DNA of 64,000 nt, from assembly GCA_039984955.1 (NCBI GenBank), contig JBDWTN010000007.1:1434501-1498500 (forward strand). Reading direction: 5' to 3'. Positions 17,896-26,302 of this stretch are shown piece by piece. This DNA comes from Marinobacter alexandrii (GTDB lineage: Bacteria > Bacteroidota > Bacteroidia > Cytophagales > Cyclobacteriaceae). The notes under the pieces were generated by a model. It did no database searches. It was not told the origin of the DNA and worked only from the letters and a program-made list of their open reading frames with translations. The translations under genes and the position numbers were made by a program. The stretch's first letter is position 1, and the number at the start of each line of letters is the position of its first letter.

Positions 17896-18962
17896 GACCT
17901 GGTGGGGTTAAGTCTCATATTGTCAGTTTGTCCAAACATCTTGCAATGATAGGACATGAAGTTAAAATCATTGCTCCCAATATTAATGCCAATTTAGTTG
18001 AAGAAAAAAACGTTCATTTCTTTGGGCAGAACAAGTCTGTAAATATTGGCGGCACAAAGATCGATGTAAATATCGCACTCGGCCAGGAAAAAAAAGCACT
18101 AAAGTCTTTTCTACAAATGGAAGCTTTTGATATCGTTCATTATCATACGATATGGAATCCTTTTCTTCCTTTTCAGGTACTTAAGTACTCCAAGACTAAA
18201 CAGATTGCCACTTTTCATGATACACCTAAAAGTGAGTTTGTAGGCAAGTACATCATGCCGACCATGGCTCGTTGGATTTTTAGATTTCTAGATCAAATAA
18301 TTTCAGTCTCCAAAAGTCAAAGCTCTTTTATTTCCAGGTTTTCAAAGAGAGAAATACATATCATACCAAATGGAATTGACTTAAATGAAATTGATGAACT
18401 AGCTCCAAAAAAGAACACTCGTAAAGATGATTTCTTTCAATTGTTTTTTATGGGACGACTGGAGCCGAGGAAAGGCGTAATGCATGCCCTTCAAGCTTTT
18501 CAGGAACTCAAACAGCGTTACCCCAAAATGAAATTAGTTATAGCTGGAGATGGAGATGGCAGAGTAGAAGTGGAAAAATTTATTTCTGACCATTCCCTTC
18601 TAGATGTCGAGTTAATGGGATTCGTAGACGAAGCGACAAAATATAGATTGCTAAAAGAATCCGAAATTTACCTTGCGCCAGCACTCTATGGAGAAAGCTT
18701 CGGTATTGTATTATTAGAATCTATGGCTGTAGGTACGCCTATTGCTGGCTATGCCAATTCTGGTTATAAAAATGTAATCACTGAAGAAATGAATGAAGGC
18801 TTTGCTGAGCCTGGCAACCTTGATCAATTGGTTTCCTGTATTGAAAAATTAATCTCTCCTCCAAAAAGGAAGGCTTTATCAAAACATGGTTTGGAGAAAG
18901 TGAAGAAATATGATTGGGCTGAGGTTTCTATGGAGGTGAATGCCATTTATGATAGAATTTAA
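17859..18962 (+). CDS. GT4 glycosyltransferase resembling phosphoinositol mannosyltransferase PimA
   Basis: A 367-residue GT-B enzyme. The N-terminus MKIALVCPYDFSRPGGVKSH, the GRLEPRKG motif, GFVDEATKYRLLKESEIYLAP, the donor-site ESFGIVLLESMAVGTP and the C-terminal KVKKYDWAEVS match, segment by segment from memory, mycobacterial PimA, which transfers mannose from GDP-mannose to phosphatidylinositol. A related enzyme next to inositol and ceramide genes suggests mannosylation of an inositol phospholipid or inositol-phosphoceramide. Generic GT4 sugar transfer remains possible. The start overlaps the divergent DUF3108 start by 37 bases; the stop overlaps the start of the next small gene. Confidence 0.82.
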   Translation: MKIALVCPYDFSRPGGVKSHIVSLSKHLAMIGHEVKIIAPNINANLVEEKNVHFFGQNKSVNIGGTKIDVNIALGQEKKALKSFLQMEAFDIVHYHTIWNPFLPFQVLKYSKTKQIATFHDTPKSEFVGKYIMPTMARWIFRFLDQIISVSKSQSSFISRFSKREIHIIPNGIDLNEIDELAPKKNTRKDDFFQLFFMGRLEPRKGVMHALQAFQELKQRYPKMKLVIAGDGDGRVEVEKFISDHSLLDVELMGFVDEATKYRLLKESEIYLAPALYGESFGIVLLESMAVGTPIAGYANSGYKNVITEEMNEGFAEPGNLDQLVSCIEKLISPPKRKALSKHGLEKVKKYDWAEVSMEVNAIYDRI

Positions 18963-19485
18963 AACAATTATTTTCAAAAAAGATGATGAGCATCCCAAGG
19001 ATAACAGGTTTATTCAAATGGTTTTATTGCTAGCCATAGCTTTCTTGGTTTTATACATTTTTGAATCAAGTCCAACTAGAAACATTATTCTTTTTGTAAT
19101 AGTAGCATGGGGGTTTCTTCTCCATTTTTCACATTACATTTTTAAGAAAGAAAATGTTAACGGGAGCTTCAACAACATGTTAGTTATTGGAAATGAAGGC
19201 ATCATCATTGATGAAAAGACATTCGATTATAACATTATCGAACAGATTGATATTTACATCGATGGTTATGAGAATCAATACAAAGCGTCTTATCATGAAT
19301 TAATACAAAATGGCGGGCTTAACAATAAGATCACTATCAGTTCAAATGGACAAACTTATTCTGAGCTATTCAGGCTTGCATCTAAAAATCATACATACGA
19401 TTTAATCCATACGCTAAATGGACTTCACAGTTCTGTCAGAGAAAAAGTCAGTCTTGTAAAAAATTTGGATAGAATCAATTTTTGA
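18949..19485 (+). CDS. Small membrane protein, unknown function
   Basis: About 178 residues from the ATG at 18949; an in-frame ATG at 18940 adds three residues. Two hydrophobic segments (MVLLLAIAFLVLYIFES and IILFVIVAWGFLLHFSHYIF) are followed by a soluble C-terminal domain of alternating strands (NMLVIGNEGIIID, ITISSNGQTYS) that vaguely recalls a PH-like membrane-protein tail. It overlaps the upstream GT4 gene by about 14 bases, so translational coupling is likely and it may assist that enzyme at the membrane. No homologous family recognised. It is convergent with phnW, with an 11-base overlap. Confidence 0.6.
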   Translation: MIEFKTIIFKKDDEHPKDNRFIQMVLLLAIAFLVLYIFESSPTRNIILFVIVAWGFLLHFSHYIFKKENVNGSFNNMLVIGNEGIIIDEKTFDYNIIEQIDIYIDGYENQYKASYHELIQNGGLNNKITISSNGQTYSELFRLASKNHTYDLIHTLNGLHSSVREKVSLVKNLDRINF

Positions 19486-20560
19486 AATAAGCCTTTACCT
19501 TATCCATCACGTAATCCATGTCCTCCTCATACAGTTCACCTATCACTGCCACTCGAAACGTTTTACTTTCCGGAATTACCCCAGGATAAATAGTGATCCC
19601 CTGATCATATAAGTAATCATGAAAGGCATTAAAGTCTAACCCTGGTTTATCTAAATTGATCGCAAGTAAAATTTTAGACTGCTGCTCTTCAGGTAAGAAG
19701 AACGTAAATCCAAGCTCTTTGAAGCCATCATAGAGCTTCTGCCAGTTAGCTTGATAGCGTTTCCACCTATTTTCTAAGCCCTCCTCCTCATGCTCTTTTA
19801 TTGCTTCCAGAAATGCATAGCTCGTTTGTACAGGAGGGGTAAACCTAAGCTGATTTTTCTTTTGGAGATTATCCCACTGCTTATATACATCAAAGTAAAA
19901 GCCTGTGCCATTTGCCTTAAGATCTTCCGTTCTGTCCTTATGAAAAATTACAAAAGACAAGCCTGCCATTCCATGTATACATTTATTCGAACTCGAGAAT
20001 AGGTAATCTATATGGAGTTCAGCCAAATCAATTGGATACGCTCCGTATGAACTCATGGCATCTACAATGTATTTCACACCTCTTTCTTGACATATCTCGG
20101 CTACCTCCTCAAGAGGATCCATCATGCCAGTAGAGGTTTCATGGTGAACCATAATCAAATGAGTATACTCCCCAGAAGAAAGTGCCTCTTTGATTTTTGT
20201 TGGCTCAGGATAGTCACCAAATTCAAATAAAGTTGAATTTTTTAATCCGTATCCATCACAGATGGCCTTCATTCTGACTCCATAGGCTCCATTCGTAATG
20301 ATCAAAGCATGATCATTTTTACCCAAAGCTGAAACCAAACATGCTTCCATAGCCCCAGTTCCACTAGCTCCAAACAAAGAAACTCTATGGGTATCCTGCC
20401 CATTCCCCACTTTCAAGATGCCATCACAGATATCATGCATCACTTGCCCGAATTCATTCTCCCGTGGACAGATGTCCGCCACCAACTGAGCTTCCTTTAC
20501 ACGCTGCGAAGTAGTAGCAGGCCCTGGGTTTAATAAGATTTTACGGTCTATATTTTTCAT
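19475..20560 (-). CDS. phnW: 2-aminoethylphosphonate-pyruvate transaminase
   Basis: A 361-residue class V PLP aminotransferase. LLNPGPATTSQRVKEA at the N-terminus, FGASGTGAMEACL (63-75), HHETSTGMMDP (139-149), DAMSSYGAYPID and the Schiff-base lysine K193 in SSSNKCIHGMAG are all PhnW-like. In degradation the enzyme turns 2-aminoethylphosphonate (AEP) into phosphonoacetaldehyde; next to PEP mutase and phosphonopyruvate decarboxylase it runs the other way and makes AEP. It is the last gene of a four-gene minus-strand unit starting at pepM. Confidence 0.93.
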   Translation of the reverse strand: MKNIDRKILLNPGPATTSQRVKEAQLVADICPRENEFGQVMHDICDGILKVGNGQDTHRVSLFGASGTGAMEACLVSALGKNDHALIITNGAYGVRMKAICDGYGLKNSTLFEFGDYPEPTKIKEALSSGEYTHLIMVHHETSTGMMDPLEEVAEICQERGVKYIVDAMSSYGAYPIDLAELHIDYLFSSSNKCIHGMAGLSFVIFHKDRTEDLKANGTGFYFDVYKQWDNLQKKNQLRFTPPVQTSYAFLEAIKEHEEEGLENRWKRYQANWQKLYDGFKELGFTFFLPEEQQSKILLAINLDKPGLDFNAFHDYLYDQGITIYPGVIPESKTFRVAVIGELYEEDMDYVMDKVKAYFKN

Positions 20561-20608
20561 AATTTATGTCAGAGTATGAGATGCAGTAAAGTAAATAAAC
20601 CATGAAGA

Positions 20609-21010
20609 TCAAAAACCTGAAAAAAGGCTAAGCCCATTTAAGCGTAGACTGAAAGACTCCTTTGATAAATTATTCTCCCAATCAAACGCTAGAGTAAAAT
20701 CTCCAAGCTTTATGCTTTCAGTCACAAAAATACTAGAGTAAAAAAGCAAAAACATCAATACGATTGAATATCCACTCATTGCTTTTAATAGATACCTTAT
20801 CGTGTCGGGAAGAACTTCTATCTTATCTTTTACTTTAACGTTCTTCTCATTAAGGACAAAAAAGTAAGTGGCATAGACTGCCATCGCAGCTATATGCATT
20901 ACCCAAATGAATGCATACTTTTCTTCAATTGAATTGCCTAGGATTGAGGAGATATGTATGCCAATGGAAATTACTAATAAACTCAGGCTTGCAAAAAAGA
21001 AGGCTTTCAC
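20609..21010 (-). CDS. Small four-helix membrane protein in the phosphonate operon
   Basis: A 133-residue hydrophobic protein with helices around residues 3-22, 28-50, 70-95 and possibly one amphipathic segment at the C-terminus (FDWENNLSKESFSLRLNGLSLF). Its start overlaps the upstream decarboxylase by four bases (ATGA), so it belongs to the operon. I do not recognise a family. A small membrane protein between two soluble phosphonate enzymes is unusual; it might have a transport or anchoring role, but nothing in the sequence shows this. Confidence 0.6.
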   Translation of the reverse strand: MKAFFFASLSLLVISIGIHISSILGNSIEEKYAFIWVMHIAAMAVYATYFFVLNEKNVKVKDKIEVLPDTIRYLLKAMSGYSIVLMFLLFYSSIFVTESIKLGDFTLAFDWENNLSKESFSLRLNGLSLFSGF

Positions 21011-22125
21011 TTCATCAAATTCTTCATGAACGCTTCTTTGTTCTCAACAGGAGTCGTGGTTGGTCTTCCTAGGTCAGCCCTTGAAGCCTCTGTTGTTCTT
21101 ACCTCCAGAAGCACCGGGCCTTCTGCTTCTTGGAACTGGTCCCAAATAGCAGGTAAGTTGCTCATCTCTGTAACCAACCAAGTTTGCTTATAGCCCGAGG
21201 CATCAGCAATTTTTTGAAAATCGATTGCAAATCCTACAGTCGCCTGTCCTCCCACAGATTCATGGCATCCATTGTTAATCAAGATATGCTTGTAATTATG
21301 ACACGGCTGATTACCAATAATTGCTCCAGACCCCATATGCATGATCGTTGCTCCATCTCCATCCAAACAGTACACTGGGCGATTCTTTTTACCTAGTGCT
21401 ATTCCAAGAGCAATTTGCGAAGCATGCCCCATTCCGCCAACAGTAAGAAAGTCTTTCCCATGCCCCATATTGTGCTTTGCACGGATTTCAAAGACTTCCC
21501 GCGAAGACTTGCCTGTGGTAGAAACAACCACCGCCTCATCTTCCATTTTTTGTAACATCCACTCAATCACATCCTCACGATTGATGGTATATGGATTCTC
21601 AACCTTTGTTTGAAGCTTATACTTTTCAAAAGTTCCCTTTCTTACCAGCAAAGCATAAGGAGCCTGATATTCCTCCATTGCATTAACAGCCTCTTGCAAT
21701 TGCTTATTTGCCTCCTCCTCTTCATCCGACAGGATGGCATATGGGATATCCATGGTTTGAAGAAGCTCCTCAGAAATTTTTCCTTGCTTTACATGCTGAG
21801 GCTCATCTTTTACCCCTGGCTCTCCTCTCCAACCTACCATCAGTAACATCGGTATCGAGTATACATCACTATCTGCCAATGAAGCAAGTGGGTTTACACA
21901 ATTCCCGAATCCAGAATTCTGCATATAAACCAACGGAACCTTTCCAGTCGCCAGATGGTGCCCCATCGCAAGAGCAATGGCGCCACCTTCGTTGGCGGCA
22001 ATGATATCTGACCCTTCATCAGTCATGACAGAACAAAAGTCCTTGAGCAAAGAATCTGGTACTCCAGCAGAAAATTCAATACCCTGAGATCTGATGGCTT
22101 TTAAAAATTCTTGAGGATTTAGCAT
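21007..22125 (-). CDS. ppd: Phosphonopyruvate decarboxylase
   Basis: A 372-residue thiamine diphosphate enzyme that decarboxylates phosphonopyruvate to phosphonoacetaldehyde, the step that pulls the unfavourable PEP mutase reaction forward. FSAGVPDSLLKDFC, AANEGGAIALAMGHHLATGK (with the cofactor-activating glutamate) and VYMQNSGFGNCVNPL mark the PYR domain. YCLDGDGATIMHMG...HILINNGCHESVGGQ is the ThDP/Mg GDG-NN motif. Length is typical of the single-chain Ppd family. It follows pepM by three bases and precedes a small membrane protein and phnW. Confidence 0.94.
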   Translation of the reverse strand: MLNPQEFLKAIRSQGIEFSAGVPDSLLKDFCSVMTDEGSDIIAANEGGAIALAMGHHLATGKVPLVYMQNSGFGNCVNPLASLADSDVYSIPMLLMVGWRGEPGVKDEPQHVKQGKISEELLQTMDIPYAILSDEEEEANKQLQEAVNAMEEYQAPYALLVRKGTFEKYKLQTKVENPYTINREDVIEWMLQKMEDEAVVVSTTGKSSREVFEIRAKHNMGHGKDFLTVGGMGHASQIALGIALGKKNRPVYCLDGDGATIMHMGSGAIIGNQPCHNYKHILINNGCHESVGGQATVGFAIDFQKIADASGYKQTWLVTEMSNLPAIWDQFQEAEGPVLLEVRTTEASRADLGRPTTTPVENKEAFMKNLMK

Positions 22126-22128
22126 TAC

Positions 22129-23421
22129 TTAGTTAGGAAGAATGGTCAAAATTTCTTTGATAGACATACAGAACTCATCCGCTTCTTTTGATCTCTTATT
22201 TGTCAAAATAGATTCTGCAGTTTTTTTCATCGCCGGGAAAGCAGCTCTGAGTAAGTGATTCGCATAAATAACAATGCTAAAACCTGCCTCATGTAGCTCT
22301 TCCTCTGTGAACTGATTGTAAGAAGAAGGAACCGAAACAACAGGAACTTTATATTCAAACTCCTGGTAACGCTTCATAAATTCCATGATCTCACTTCCAT
22401 CTTTGTGACGACTGTGAATCATGATTGCATCCGCTCCAGCTTCAATGTATGCTTTAGCTCTTGTCAATGCATCCTCCATGCCATGTTCAGCGATCAAGCT
22501 TTCCAACCGGGCAATAATCATGAAATCTTCTGTCACCTGAGATTTCTTCCCGGTATTTATCTTTTCACAGAAGCCTTCAACTGTGTCAAGTTCTTGTTTT
22601 ACTTCAGTACCGAAAAGTGAATTCCTCTTCAGTCCCACTTTATCTTCAATGATTACTGCAGAAACTCCTAAGCGTTCAAGGTTTCTTACCAACATGGCAA
22701 AGTGCTCTGTGACACCACCGGTATCACCATCTAAAATGATTGGCTTAGTTGTGACATCCAAAATGTCGTTAATTGTATTAAATCTTGAGGTTCTGTCTAC
22801 GTACTCTGTGTCTGGCTTTCCTTTAGCTGTGGAATCGGTAAGCGAACTCACCCACATGGCATCAAACTCACGCACCTCATTTTCTGCTGTAACACTGGCT
22901 TGCTCTACTATCAAAGCTGAAATACCATTGTGCGCCTCCATCACCCTCACAATATCTTTCGATTCCAACAGTCTTCTTAGCATTCTTCTTCGGATATCAG
23001 GAGTGGTTCCTACTTCTTTCATGGCCGCTCTCAATCCTGTAGAAGAAATACCAGAAGTATATTCTGGCTCCACCAATTCGCCTCCCCACTCTTCCAATAG
23101 CTTCACTACTTTGTCTCTTATGTGCTTTTGAGGTCCTGTTTTCCAATCGCTCCCATGAACAACATAGTCAGGCTTCAGCGCTCGAAGGTTTTCTTCATAG
23201 TCTAACTTCTGTTGAGGAATTACCTCATTAACACCTTTTAGATTCTCAAGGATTTTCTTTCTTTCATCGTATGACAAAAAAGGAGTCCTGCTATATTTAC
23301 TTACCGCCTTATCTGACAGCAAGCCAACAGTTACCTCTCCCAATTCACGGGCTACTTCGATGATATTTACATGGCCATGATGAATGAGATCTGTGCCCAT
23401 TCCTACGTATACTTTCTTCAT
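22129..23421 (-). CDS. pepM: Phosphoenolpyruvate mutase with N-terminal nucleotidyltransferase domain
   Basis: A 430-residue fusion. Residues 1-130 are a cytidylyltransferase-like HIGH-superfamily domain (VYVGMGTDLIHHGHVNIIE with HHGH at 14-17, and a GISST-type motif near 124). Residues about 140-430 are the isocitrate-lyase-fold PEP mutase with its hallmark EDKVGLKRNS at 259-268 and DGDTGG metal site. It isomerises PEP to phosphonopyruvate and forms the C-P bond, so it commits the cell to phosphonate synthesis. It is the first gene of the minus-strand operon; the upstream 176-bp gap separates it from a divergent cytidylyltransferase-like gene. The substrate of the fused nucleotidyltransferase is unclear. 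Confidence 0.95.
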   Translation of the reverse strand: MKKVYVGMGTDLIHHGHVNIIEVARELGEVTVGLLSDKAVSKYSRTPFLSYDERKKILENLKGVNEVIPQQKLDYEENLRALKPDYVVHGSDWKTGPQKHIRDKVVKLLEEWGGELVEPEYTSGISSTGLRAAMKEVGTTPDIRRRMLRRLLESKDIVRVMEAHNGISALIVEQASVTAENEVREFDAMWVSSLTDSTAKGKPDTEYVDRTSRFNTINDILDVTTKPIILDGDTGGVTEHFAMLVRNLERLGVSAVIIEDKVGLKRNSLFGTEVKQELDTVEGFCEKINTGKKSQVTEDFMIIARLESLIAEHGMEDALTRAKAYIEAGADAIMIHSRHKDGSEIMEFMKRYQEFEYKVPVVSVPSSYNQFTEEELHEAGFSIVIYANHLLRAAFPAMKKTAESILTNKRSKEADEFCMSIKEILTILPN

Positions 23422-23597
23422 CTATGATGTTATATTTTCTGATTGAAAGGCAATGAATTTGAGTATGCACCCTACAATCTCTCAACAAATGTTTTCTCAG
23501 ATCTGGAATAGCACTCATTTCATTGAATATTAGAATATTCTATCTTCGTGGCAAATTAAGCTTAAAGGAACGGAAACACCGTCTAAAATCTGAATAG

Positions 23598-24317
23598 ATG
23601 ACGCAAACGATTGAAACTGCAGTGATATTGGCCGCCGGCAGAGGGACTCGACTTCAACCTTATACTTTTGATATTCCTAAGGGGTTTATGCCGGTGGGTA
23701 ATGAGCGGTTAATAGAACGATCTGTTAGGGTGCTAAAGGAAAATGGCATAAAAAATATCATTATCGGGACTGGTCATCTGCATGAGCATTATGAGAAATT
23801 TGCAAAAGAAAACGGGTTGAAAACATTCTTAAGTGCGGACTTTGCAACTACCGGTAGCTTCCACACACTTATTTATGGTTCAGAATTAATAGAAGGGGAC
23901 TTTCTTCTCTTAGAATCAGACCTACTTTATCATTCAGACGCCATTAAAAAACTTATCGAAGCAAACCAAAAAGACATAATTCTTTGTAGTGGGTTTACTC
24001 AATCGAATGACGAAGTTTATGTTGAAATAAAAGAAGGGAAACTATCTAACTTGTCTAAGCAAAAAGAACAGCTACAATCAGTAAATGCAGAGCTTGTCGG
24101 TATTTGGAAAATTTCCTACACTTTACTTGAGGAACTAAAAACACATCATAAGTCAGCTGATGATGCCACAAAAAAAGACTATGAGATTGCAATAGCTCAT
24201 GTTTCAAAACAACATCCAGTTTCGGTACTTAAACTTGATGACTTAGCATGGTGCGAAATTGATAATCAGGAGCATTTGGAAAGAGCTAAGGAAAAAATTC
24301 TTCCTAGACTTGATTAA
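23598..24317 (+). CDS. LicC/PntC-like nucleotidyltransferase (CMP-AEP synthase candidate)
   Basis: A 239-residue sugar-nucleotidyltransferase fold with VILAAGRGTRLQPYT (9-23), IPKGFMPV (lysine-containing substrate loop), LLLESDLLYH metal region and CEIDNQEHLERA near the C-terminus. The small, single-domain form and the DEVYVEIKEGKL..LVGIWKIS pattern resemble LicC and PntC, which activate phosphocholine or 2-aminoethylphosphonate with CTP. Divergent placement 176 bp from pepM makes CMP-AEP the likely product. A LicD-family transferase that could use it lies at 36310. A choline or sugar-1-phosphate substrate is the alternative. Confidence 0.75.
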   Translation: MTQTIETAVILAAGRGTRLQPYTFDIPKGFMPVGNERLIERSVRVLKENGIKNIIIGTGHLHEHYEKFAKENGLKTFLSADFATTGSFHTLIYGSELIEGDFLLLESDLLYHSDAIKKLIEANQKDIILCSGFTQSNDEVYVEIKEGKLSNLSKQKEQLQSVNAELVGIWKISYTLLEELKTHHKSADDATKKDYEIAIAHVSKQHPVSVLKLDDLAWCEIDNQEHLERAKEKILPRLD

Positions 24318-24504
24318 CGAATTCGATTTAAAATTTTTCCCTAAAATTCTCTATCTAACAGCAATGATAAGTTCACCGTTCTCACAAAAACATAACCAGC
24401 TATGATTGAATTAATAATAATTTGTTAAGAAATCATTTTTTTGAGATTGAAGGTAGGTGATGACTTTATATTTAATTCCAAAAAACAAAATATAATATTT
24501 CCTT

Positions 24505-25251
24505 GTGAATCTTACTGAAAGTAAATACGCTAAAAGATGGGTTCCTTATATGTGGCCATGGGCACATCCAACAGGAGGTGTTTATTCCAATTTTTGGGAA
24601 TGGTTGAAATCACGAAAATTTAGTGTTTTCTATATCATAGCTATATGGGCAGTATTTGCTGTTTTAGGCTTTGCTTCGAGGCGCAATTGTGAGACAGGTC
24701 CTTGGCAAATTGTGCTTCAATGCAATTGGTCAATGTGGATGGCGGAGTATAAAACAAATTTCTGGCACTTTATGGCGACCAGCTTTACTGCACCGTGGTT
24801 TCATAATGACTTTGTTCATATCCTTTTCGTGATGCTTTTTGGTTTTTCATTCCCAGTTCAATCATTTGAAGCGCAACACGGAACAAAAGCCACTATCATT
24901 ATTTACTTTTTGTCTTATGTATTCATAGCATTATTCAACGGCTGGTTATTTAATACATTGATAACCTATTGGCCTGATGAAAAGCTGGTTAGTCATGGCT
25001 TTTCACGTGGATGGATGGGTGGATCGGTGGGCATCTTTGCGTTGATTGGTGCGCTTTCTTACTTCAGCAGCAAAAAATGGTTTATGTATTCTCTGGTTTT
25101 TGCTTTCGAGCTAATGAATCATTTTCTACTTGGCAACAACCTCTACATCTCTTTTATTCATATAACATCTAGCTCATTTGGGTGGATTGCATGCTGGATA
25201 TGGCAAGTAACTCCTAAATCAGGGATCAACAAAAGATTTTTTTCTTCTTAA
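24505..25251 (+). CDS. Rhomboid-like membrane protein
   Basis: A 248-residue polytopic protein starting at a GTG. About six hydrophobic helices are visible. FHNDFVHILFVMLFGF (helix 2 with the HN..H pattern), RGWMGGSVGIFALIGAL (possible catalytic serine in GGSVG) and SFIHITSSSFGWIACW (possible catalytic histidine) follow the rhomboid plan. The canonical GxSG is altered to GGSVG, so it may be an active intramembrane serine protease with a shifted motif or an inactive iRhom/derlin-like relative. It lies 187 bp after the PntC-like gene and is followed by the convergent GT2 gene. Substrate unknown. Confidence 0.6.
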   Translation: MNLTESKYAKRWVPYMWPWAHPTGGVYSNFWEWLKSRKFSVFYIIAIWAVFAVLGFASRRNCETGPWQIVLQCNWSMWMAEYKTNFWHFMATSFTAPWFHNDFVHILFVMLFGFSFPVQSFEAQHGTKATIIIYFLSYVFIALFNGWLFNTLITYWPDEKLVSHGFSRGWMGGSVGIFALIGALSYFSSKKWFMYSLVFAFELMNHFLLGNNLYISFIHITSSSFGWIACWIWQVTPKSGINKRFFSS

Positions 25252-25269
25252 TCTCTTTTCTTTCAAAGA

Positions 25270-26139
25270 CTAGTTATTAATTGACCACCAATGTTCTTTG
25301 AAATACTCATACAATTTATTGTTATTTGAATTATCTGCATTTGCACTATTTGATAGGCCAAATTTGCTTGATTGCCTGAGTGAAACGAATCTACCAAATC
25401 GGAACGGACCGGGTACAACATATACAGGGGTGTTGGTTAAGGTTAAGTTACCACTCAACCAAATATCGTCTACATAAAAAGCTTCATTAGGTGCATTATC
25501 AAATTCAAAGACATTTTTATTAAAGAATCGTGGTTTTACTGCAAAGCTGGCTGCTCCTTGAAGACAATCAACCTGAGTTGGCCTTTTAACTGAATTATCA
25601 GAACGATAGAATCTCACAATGCCTCCGTAGAGTTGCTCTTTATCCGAATGATTAAAAGTACCCGGGACTCTCCAACCAGACAATGTCATGGCTGCATCCG
25701 GAAAATCCTTCTCTTTTTCCAGATAGTTTTCCACTAGCTGTTTAGGATAAATTTGATCGTCATCCACCACAATAATTAATCGATTGAGTTCTTTGTGGTA
25801 ATAAGAAATTGTTGGCAAAAGTTTCGTTGCAGGCCCCAGATCCTCTTCTATCCAGTTTATTTCGACTAAGGGGTGGACTGAAACATATTCAGGAATTTTA
25901 TAGTCAGACTTATCTCTTTTAAAACGTTTGGGCAAATTGATGATGATTTTTTCAGGCAATACAGATTGATCTGTAAGGGAATTTAATGTTGGTAAAATGC
26001 CTTTGAATCTTGAGGGTAATACGGACATAGAGACCACCGCTTTCGACCGTTCTTTTGAATTAACTCTCAAAGTCCATCTGTCGGACTTAGTTGAACGCAT
26101 GAGGATAAGTCTAGATATCTCTCTAATAAAACGAGTCAT
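25270..26139 (-). CDS. Glycosyltransferase, GT-A fold
   Basis: A 289-residue protein with GT-A features: AVVSMSVLPSRFKGILPTLNSL in the first strand-helix, the DXD-like LIIVVDDDQIYPKQLV around residue 120, and AFYVDDIWLSGNLT plus VDCLQGAASFAV in the acceptor half. The family resembles small GT2-like enzymes in surface-glycan clusters. It is on the minus strand, alone, between the rhomboid-like and GT90 genes. Sugar and acceptor cannot be inferred. Confidence 0.75.
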   Translation of the reverse strand: MTRFIREISRLILMRSTKSDRWTLRVNSKERSKAVVSMSVLPSRFKGILPTLNSLTDQSVLPEKIIINLPKRFKRDKSDYKIPEYVSVHPLVEINWIEEDLGPATKLLPTISYYHKELNRLIIVVDDDQIYPKQLVENYLEKEKDFPDAAMTLSGWRVPGTFNHSDKEQLYGGIVRFYRSDNSVKRPTQVDCLQGAASFAVKPRFFNKNVFEFDNAPNEAFYVDDIWLSGNLTLTNTPVYVVPGPFRFGRFVSLRQSSKFGLSNSANADNSNNNKLYEYFKEHWWSINN

Positions 26140-26302
26140 TTAAATTCTTCAAGTGTGAAAAGAAGCAAAATTATAGGTTGTAGGTTTATAGCAGTTTATT
26201 GCTAGGTAACAAAACAATTTCATAACAAAACCTTAGTGTACAATAATCTTAATGTATTCTTAGTTTCGCGTTACCTTTTACTGAAGAGATAAATCATTTT
26301 GA

